This document shows positions 31,890 through 35,268 of a DNA stretch of 35,268 bases, piece by piece. The notes beneath the pieces were generated by a model. That model was not told the DNA's origin, ran no database searches, and saw nothing but the letters and a program-made list of their open reading frames with translations. Position 1 is the stretch's first letter, and each line of letters begins with the position of its first letter. The stretch comes from a virus. The DNA is taken from IMG/VR virus record IMGVR_UViG_3300008459_000167, positions 1-35,268 of that record, one strand, 5' to 3'. A program made the translations under genes and the position numbers.

Positions 31890-32232
31890 AACTAAACCCT
31901 TCCATAAAGGAACACGAAACAAAAACACAAGTACCGAATTGGGATTCGAACCCATACCTTGCAACATCGGCCAGACAACTTGGTAAGCTTCCCAAGTCGT
32001 CAGTATCTCCTAGAAGCAAGATGCCTTTCCTGGTGAGGCACAAACATTCGGTAACAGGTTGGTTAGGGCCAACCACTCCACTCTATAGATTACTTTGGGT
32101 AATCGCTCCCTGACTGAGGTAATGTCAGATACCTATACTCTGTTTGGGTTGAAGGAACTGTGCTTAAGTGAAACCAGTTGGATACCCCATTGGGGCAGTT
32201 AGTCTGGTTTTGTCTCGGACAGTCCCAAACAG
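31890..32232 (-). other. Gene-free stretch with serial hairpins
   Basis: No supported gene lies in these 343 bases. Besides the tRNA-like element I see perfect hairpins at 32057-32074 (GGTTGG-CCAACC) and 32088-32104 (GATTAC-GTAATC), and pairs around 32110-32134. A two-part stem lies at 32171-32210 (AAACCAG-CTGGTTT enclosing CCCC-GGGG). The density of hairpins suggests one structured RNA or degraded tRNA genes. Confidence 0.5.
31932..32053 (-). ncRNA. Long tRNA-like structured RNA (about 122 bases)
   Basis: The minus strand has arms TACCGAA and TTCGGTA (perfect, 8 bp with the next pair) and a consensus T loop (GGGTTCGAATCCC) at the right distance from the 3' arm. A D-like arm is TGCC-GGCA with GG in its loop. 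Next is an anticodon-like arm ATCTT-GAGAT with an eight-base loop. A 10-bp hairpin GACGACTTGG-CCAAGTTGTC with an eight-base loop occupies the variable-arm position. It is too long for a normal class II tRNA. It may be an intron- or insertion-bearing tRNA, or a tRNA mimic. Confidence 0.5.
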
Positions 32233-32715
32233 TTACCTGTACAGGTTACAGGCAAACCAACCGTATGCACGGAAACGACTGTTGTATCCGTATGCAACAC
32301 CAGATTCGACAAGTGTACGTTGGTTGTAGTAACAGCAACGACGAACCGCATCTTCTGGGGAGTGGGTTGAGAATCCTACACCCTCGTATCGGGCATTGCC
32401 GAATCCTCCACCGACATGGCAACACGATCCACGTGCAGCTTGTTGTTCGGCTTTAGATTGTGCAAGTCCTGTAGCAACAGATTGTACAACCGACCGAACC
32501 GGCTGGACTTCCTGGAGGTATCGGACTGGTGCTGATGCGACGACGACCGTTGACTCGACAATTTCTCCGACAATATAGCTGGTTCCTTCGACGACGTTTC
32601 GTACCGGAGTTCGGTAACAGGTTCCGTTGGAGCAGTTTTGTCCGAAAGCAGAGATAGAGCTAAAGAGAATTGTGGCAATCAAGCAAACAACAAACAAAGG
32701 GGTGAACATCTTCAT
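32233..32715 (-). CDS. Exported Cys-rich protein with PVRNVV motif
   Basis: I start at ATG 32715 (MKMFTPLF), giving 160 residues with a signal peptide cleaved near SAFGQ. AGGA lies 11 bases upstream. The mature protein begins with a Cys pair (NCSNGTCYR), then TPVRNVVEG. A second PVRSVVQSV lies in the middle. The C-terminal third has CCHVGGGFGNARYEGVGFS and a CCYYNQRTLVESGVA segment, which I associate with small exported planctomycete proteins. Function unknown. It may be a host-derived gene carried by the phage. Confidence 0.68.
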   Translation of the reverse strand: MKMFTPLFVVCLIATILFSSISAFGQNCSNGTCYRTPVRNVVEGTSYIVGEIVESTVVVASAPVRYLQEVQPVRSVVQSVATGLAQSKAEQQAARGSCCHVGGGFGNARYEGVGFSTHSPEDAVRRCCYYNQRTLVESGVAYGYNSRFRAYGWFACNLYR

Positions 32716-32751
32716 AGTGATAGTTTTCCTTAACACAAAGTCTAACAATAA

Positions 32752-32769
32752 CCAGCGGTGGCTCACTGG
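32752..32769 (-). terminator. Hairpin after the 42-aa membrane gene
   Basis: CCAGTG and CGCTGG pair (one T-G) around six bases on the minus strand, followed by TTATTGTTAGACTTTG. A modest intrinsic terminator is possible. Confidence 0.4.
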
Positions 32770-32803
32770 CAAAATTTGTAACGAAGTCCACTCGTTAATG
32801 CTA

Positions 32804-32932
32804 CTAGAATACAAGGGTGTAGACTAGAACTGCAAGACATCCTACTATCGAAAGGATAGCAAGACAGTACAAAAGAACAAACAACAGGAAACCTATAATG
32901 GTTTCGTCGTCGATAGGGTCGAATTCGCTCAT
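32804..32932 (-). CDS. 42-aa single-span membrane protein
   Basis: ATG 32932 lies two bases after the stop of the ssDNA-binding-like gene, and TAG is at 32804. The peptide has an acidic N-terminus (MSEFDPIDDE) and one long hydrophobic segment to the end (FLLFVLLYCLAILSIVGCL, then AVLVYTLVF). This is a clear single-span topology. Tight coupling to the upstream gene supports translation. Phage membrane peptides of this size include holin-like and host-takeover factors. Nothing points to one. Confidence 0.6.
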   Translation of the reverse strand: MSEFDPIDDETIIGFLLFVLLYCLAILSIVGCLAVLVYTLVF

Positions 32933-32934
32933 GG

Positions 32935-33732
32935 TTAGCCGATCAGGTCAACGTGAACCATCTTCTCCATCCGAGGGTCGTCGATATTCTTCAAGTGAAG
33001 TTTCTTCGAGTCGGGAAAGACTTCTTCGACTTTCCAATCCATGTCCAGGTACTTCACTGACGCTCCAACAGTCGGAAGGGCAGTAGATGTTTCCTGTGAT
33101 GGGGCAACAGTCGGGGTTGGGGCCGGGGCAGGAGTAGAGACGGCAGGAGTCGAAACTACTGCTGGGTCTTTTGGGGCCTGCATCATCGACGGAGGAACAA
33201 TGCTGTCGTCCTGGGGGACGTGTTGATCCATCGGTGTCAACCGGATTTCCTTGCCGTCGTCCAACGTGTTACGAGGGTTCTCGATGATTTGGAAGTGGAA
33301 AGCCAAACCTGGGGTTTCCAGGAAGTAGCTACCGATTTCCGTCGGACTCTCGTAGTTGGTACGAATCTCACGTGGGAGACCGATTCGTTCCAAGTCGTTC
33401 AAGAACATCTCGAACCGTCCAGCAGCATCCATGTTTGCCGAAGTAGCAAACCACCATTGCTTACGAAGAGTCTTGCCTTGGTAGGCTTCATTGTCAATGA
33501 CGTTGAACGTCATTTCGCAGTACGGTGTTCCTTCCTTGGTCGAACCGTCAGGGTTTTTCTTGTCTTTGCTCTTGTCGAGCTTGAACCCGGTAACGATAGC
33601 AGAACCGGAGGCTCCGATGGGAAGAGGAACATTCTGCAAGCGAGACTCAGCTTGCTTGGCTTCTTCGATCTTGGTTGTGTTACGGCCATAGAAGGACATA
33701 AATTCGCTGGATACAGAAACTTGCTTCGACAT
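32935..33732 (-). CDS. Putative single-stranded DNA-binding protein
   Basis: I start at ATG 33732 (MSKQVSVSSEFMSFYG), giving 265 residues. The upstream open frame to 33786 looks like untranslated leader. Residues about 30-150 resemble phage SSB-like OB folds (GSAIVTGFKLDKSKD, YCEMTFNVIDNEAYQGKTL, RKQWWFATSANMDAAG). A Pro-Ala-Val linker follows (STPAPAPTPTVAP), then a C-terminal SH3-like module (GASVKYLDMDWKVEEVF). Its partner is the Sak4-like ATPase encoded just upstream. It would protect and organise ssDNA in replication and recombination. Confidence 0.68.
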   Translation of the reverse strand: MSKQVSVSSEFMSFYGRNTTKIEEAKQAESRLQNVPLPIGASGSAIVTGFKLDKSKDKKNPDGSTKEGTPYCEMTFNVIDNEAYQGKTLRKQWWFATSANMDAAGRFEMFLNDLERIGLPREIRTNYESPTEIGSYFLETPGLAFHFQIIENPRNTLDDGKEIRLTPMDQHVPQDDSIVPPSMMQAPKDPAVVSTPAVSTPAPAPTPTVAPSQETSTALPTVGASVKYLDMDWKVEEVFPDSKKLHLKNIDDPRMEKMVHVDLIG

Positions 33733-33810
33733 AGTAAATAAACCTTCGTAGATAAAAATCAACACACAAACAAAAAGGGTAAACAACCTACACTGTGTAG
33801 ACTGTTCGGG

Positions 33811-34602
33811 TTAGGACGCAGAAGTCGGAGTAGCTGCCTTTCTGTAGACTTCTGGAAAATGTTTGGACAGGTTTTTGTAAGCCTCTTCGGACGAACGACC
33901 CATCGAGATTACTGGGGGCATACCCCAACGATTCTTGGCTTGGTGAGAAGTCGAGAGAGTTGTGTAGATGACACGGTTGTCCTCTTCACGAGCTTTCCCT
34001 TCCATTGCCAAACCTTTGTTTGCTTCGGTAACACGGGTGATGTCAACTTGCAGATTGAGGAAGAAAATAAATCCTGCCCAAGCTGTGAGAGTCGATCTCA
34101 TACCAAGACCCTTGTCACCATCATCGAGGTTGATGATATGGCAGAGGTAATCTGGCCCCATCGTGTTAGGAAGTGAAACTGTACCAACGTGTCCGATAAG
34201 GATTACATTGACACCAGCATTGGCCTTGTTGTTACACAAGTCCAAGAATTGTTGAAACACCACCGGCGACTCTTTCCTGGAGCCACTACTGTAGCTGTGG
34301 AAGTCTTTGGTAGAGTTACCATAGCAGGTCTGCAAGACGTAATCAAAGATTTTGTTCTGCAAACCCTTGGTCGAGTCAATCACAATCGTACCCTTTGTAA
34401 CTTTGGTAACTAGTGCCACCAGTTGTTGAAAAGAGTCGATGATGTGATTGATGCTGTTGCCGGGAACTTGTCCGACAATCTCTAAGTCCTGGTATCCTGT
34501 CTCACCGATTGACATACAGTGTACAGGGCCAGCAAACTGGAGAGCAAGGCTGGTTTTACCCATACCTTCTCGTCCATAAATAACACCTGTCATACCACGC
34601 AA
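33811..34602 (-). CDS. Sak4-like RecA-fold ATPase
   Basis: I prefer TTG 34602, which has AGGAG seven bases upstream, or ATG 34593 three codons later. The frame open to 34635 lacks support. With TTG the protein is about 263 residues. Walker A is YGREGMGKTS with Lys16 in this numbering. Walker B is GTIVIDSTKG. These AAA_24/Sak4-type phage ATPases promote ssDNA annealing and strand exchange and usually pair with an SSB, encoded directly downstream here. A role in recombination-dependent replication is expected. Confidence 0.82.
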   Translation of the reverse strand: MRGMTGVIYGREGMGKTSLALQFAGPVHCMSIGETGYQDLEIVGQVPGNSINHIIDSFQQLVALVTKVTKGTIVIDSTKGLQNKIFDYVLQTCYGNSTKDFHSYSSGSRKESPVVFQQFLDLCNNKANAGVNVILIGHVGTVSLPNTMGPDYLCHIINLDDGDKGLGMRSTLTAWAGFIFFLNLQVDITRVTEANKGLAMEGKAREEDNRVIYTTLSTSHQAKNRWGMPPVISMGRSSEEAYKNLSKHFPEVYRKAATPTSAS

Positions 34603-34639
34603 AATGATTCTCCTAAAAGAGAGGGAAACAAACAAACAG

Positions 34640-35268
34640 TTAATTGGTCGGGTTCTGGTCTACCTTGGCTTCGGCAGCTTCTGGGGTGAACTTGCCGGTT
34701 GGGTGACGTTTTTTGAGTTTTTGAATGTTGAGTTGTCGAAACTGGTCGAGCGTTAGAACACGTTGATCGTCAGATTCTACACAAAAGTCACGAAGGAAGG
34801 TTTGTCTTGCTCCGTTGATGATCAGGTTCATTCGAGCAAAGATGTCGTTGAAATCGACTTCATGTCTGTAATGAATCCGTTTCTTGGTCAAGTTGAGGAT
34901 TTGCTCCACAAACTTTGTCGCAAACCAAGAAAAAGACACATCGAATGATTGGTTGAGTTCTGGCCACTCGGATATACCTAACAATTTAGGTATCAGTACC
35001 TTAACTTCTACCGCCGACAAAGATTCTTGAACTATGCTGCCCCACCCAGCGTGGCGAGAGATGGATAAAGATTGACCACAATGGATACGAAGCAGAGTTT
35101 GAAGTTGTGTCATGTAGAAGAGCAAGTCCCCTACTTCTTGACAAGCTTCGTTGTAGAGGTGCTGGTACTCTTCTGGTGTTTCAGCATCCTCCATTTTTTC
35201 TTCTTGTTCGACGAGTTCAAGCACTTCACCGCAGAACCCGTTGATACAGTGAAGCACGTCGAGTTTGT
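34640..35268 (-). CDS. MazG-like nucleotide pyrophosphohydrolase (N-terminus cut by window)
   Basis: The frame stays open to the right edge (codons K L D V precede LHCINGFCGE). The GTG at 35257 is therefore probably internal and the start lies outside. The visible 205 residues begin with a MazG signature: GFCGEVLELVEQ provides the E..E metal ligands, and CQEVGDLLFYMTQL provides the second E..D pair. Such enzymes cleave NTPs or dNTPs, or (p)ppGpp-like alarmones, to monophosphates. The C-terminal half, rich in Lys and Arg, does not match MazG and may be a second domain. Together with the DUF5664-type gene it points to active control of nucleotide pools. Confidence 0.72.
   Translation of the reverse strand, partial: KLDVLHCINGFCGEVLELVEQEEKMEDAETPEEYQHLYNEACQEVGDLLFYMTQLQTLLRIHCGQSLSISRHAGWGSIVQESLSAVEVKVLIPKLLGISEWPELNQSFDVSFSWFATKFVEQILNLTKKRIHYRHEVDFNDIFARMNLIINGARQTFLRDFCVESDDQRVLTLDQFRQLNIQKLKKRHPTGKFTPEAAEAKVDQNPTN

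Noticed and set aside
58-34690. The dispersed CTGGGG word explained as a favoured Pro-Gly or Ser-Pro peptide
   Set aside because: The word occurs in three codon phases giving SPG, PQE and PR, so a peptide preference cannot account for it.
1-35268. Insertion sequences, integrase, attachment sites or rRNA
   Set aside because: No transposase, integrase, recombinase or rRNA sequence was seen. Temperate lifestyle cannot be judged from this window.

Overview
The window is a contiguous piece of a tailed double-stranded DNA phage genome, or of a prophage, with siphovirus-type morphogenesis genes. Every gene I can support lies on the minus strand, so the biological reading order runs from right (35268) to left (1). 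Both ends cut through genes. The host cannot be named from the sequence. Three genes encode exported proteins of a style I associate with planctomycetes: signal peptides ending in AFGQ or similar, a Cys-rich protein with a GVGFS...CCYYNQRT-type C-terminus, and a secreted beta-helix. A planctomycete or similar aquatic host is therefore a tentative inference only.

Right half (about 35.3 to 21.7 kb), replication, nucleotide and DNA handling: a MazG-like pyrophosphohydrolase cut by the window edge, a Sak4-like RecA-fold ATPase, an ssDNA-binding-like protein, a 42-aa membrane peptide, a small secreted Cys-rich protein, a 343-base gene-free stretch with a tRNA-like fold and other hairpins, a secreted beta-helix protein, a tRNA-like gene, a CsrA-like RNA-binding protein that looks like a fused tandem dimer, several small hypothetical genes, a family A DNA polymerase, a primase-helicase, the large terminase, an XRE-type HTH protein, a dATP/dGTP pyrophosphohydrolase-like protein and a staphylococcal-type nuclease.

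A 160-base intergenic region (21613-21772) divides the two halves. It holds a terminator for the upstream genes, a consensus sigma-70 promoter (TTGACT, 17 bases, TATAAT) buried in an inverted repeat that looks like an operator, and a leader with a terminator hairpin. A leader segment is perfectly complementary to the start codon of the next gene. This resembles a late promoter controlled by repression plus attenuation or antitermination.

Left half (21.6 to 0 kb), late genes: a subtilisin-like protease, a tRNA-like gene, a secreted protein, a C5 cytosine DNA methyltransferase, a membrane coiled-coil protein (lysis candidate), fibre-like proteins, the portal, a prohead protease fused to the major capsid protein, a capsid cement protein, neck and tail completion proteins, the tail tube, a tail assembly chaperone with a textbook -1 frameshift site, a TP901-type tape measure and tail-tip proteins. 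Genes are tightly packed with many ATGA or TAATG overlaps.

The most unexpected signal is a short polar DNA word, core CTGGGG and extended form close to TTCCTGGGGAGG on the plus strand. By my hand count it occurs about 40 times in one orientation and about 6 times in the other. It is embedded in coding sequence in all three reading frames, so it appears to be selected as DNA or RNA rather than as protein.
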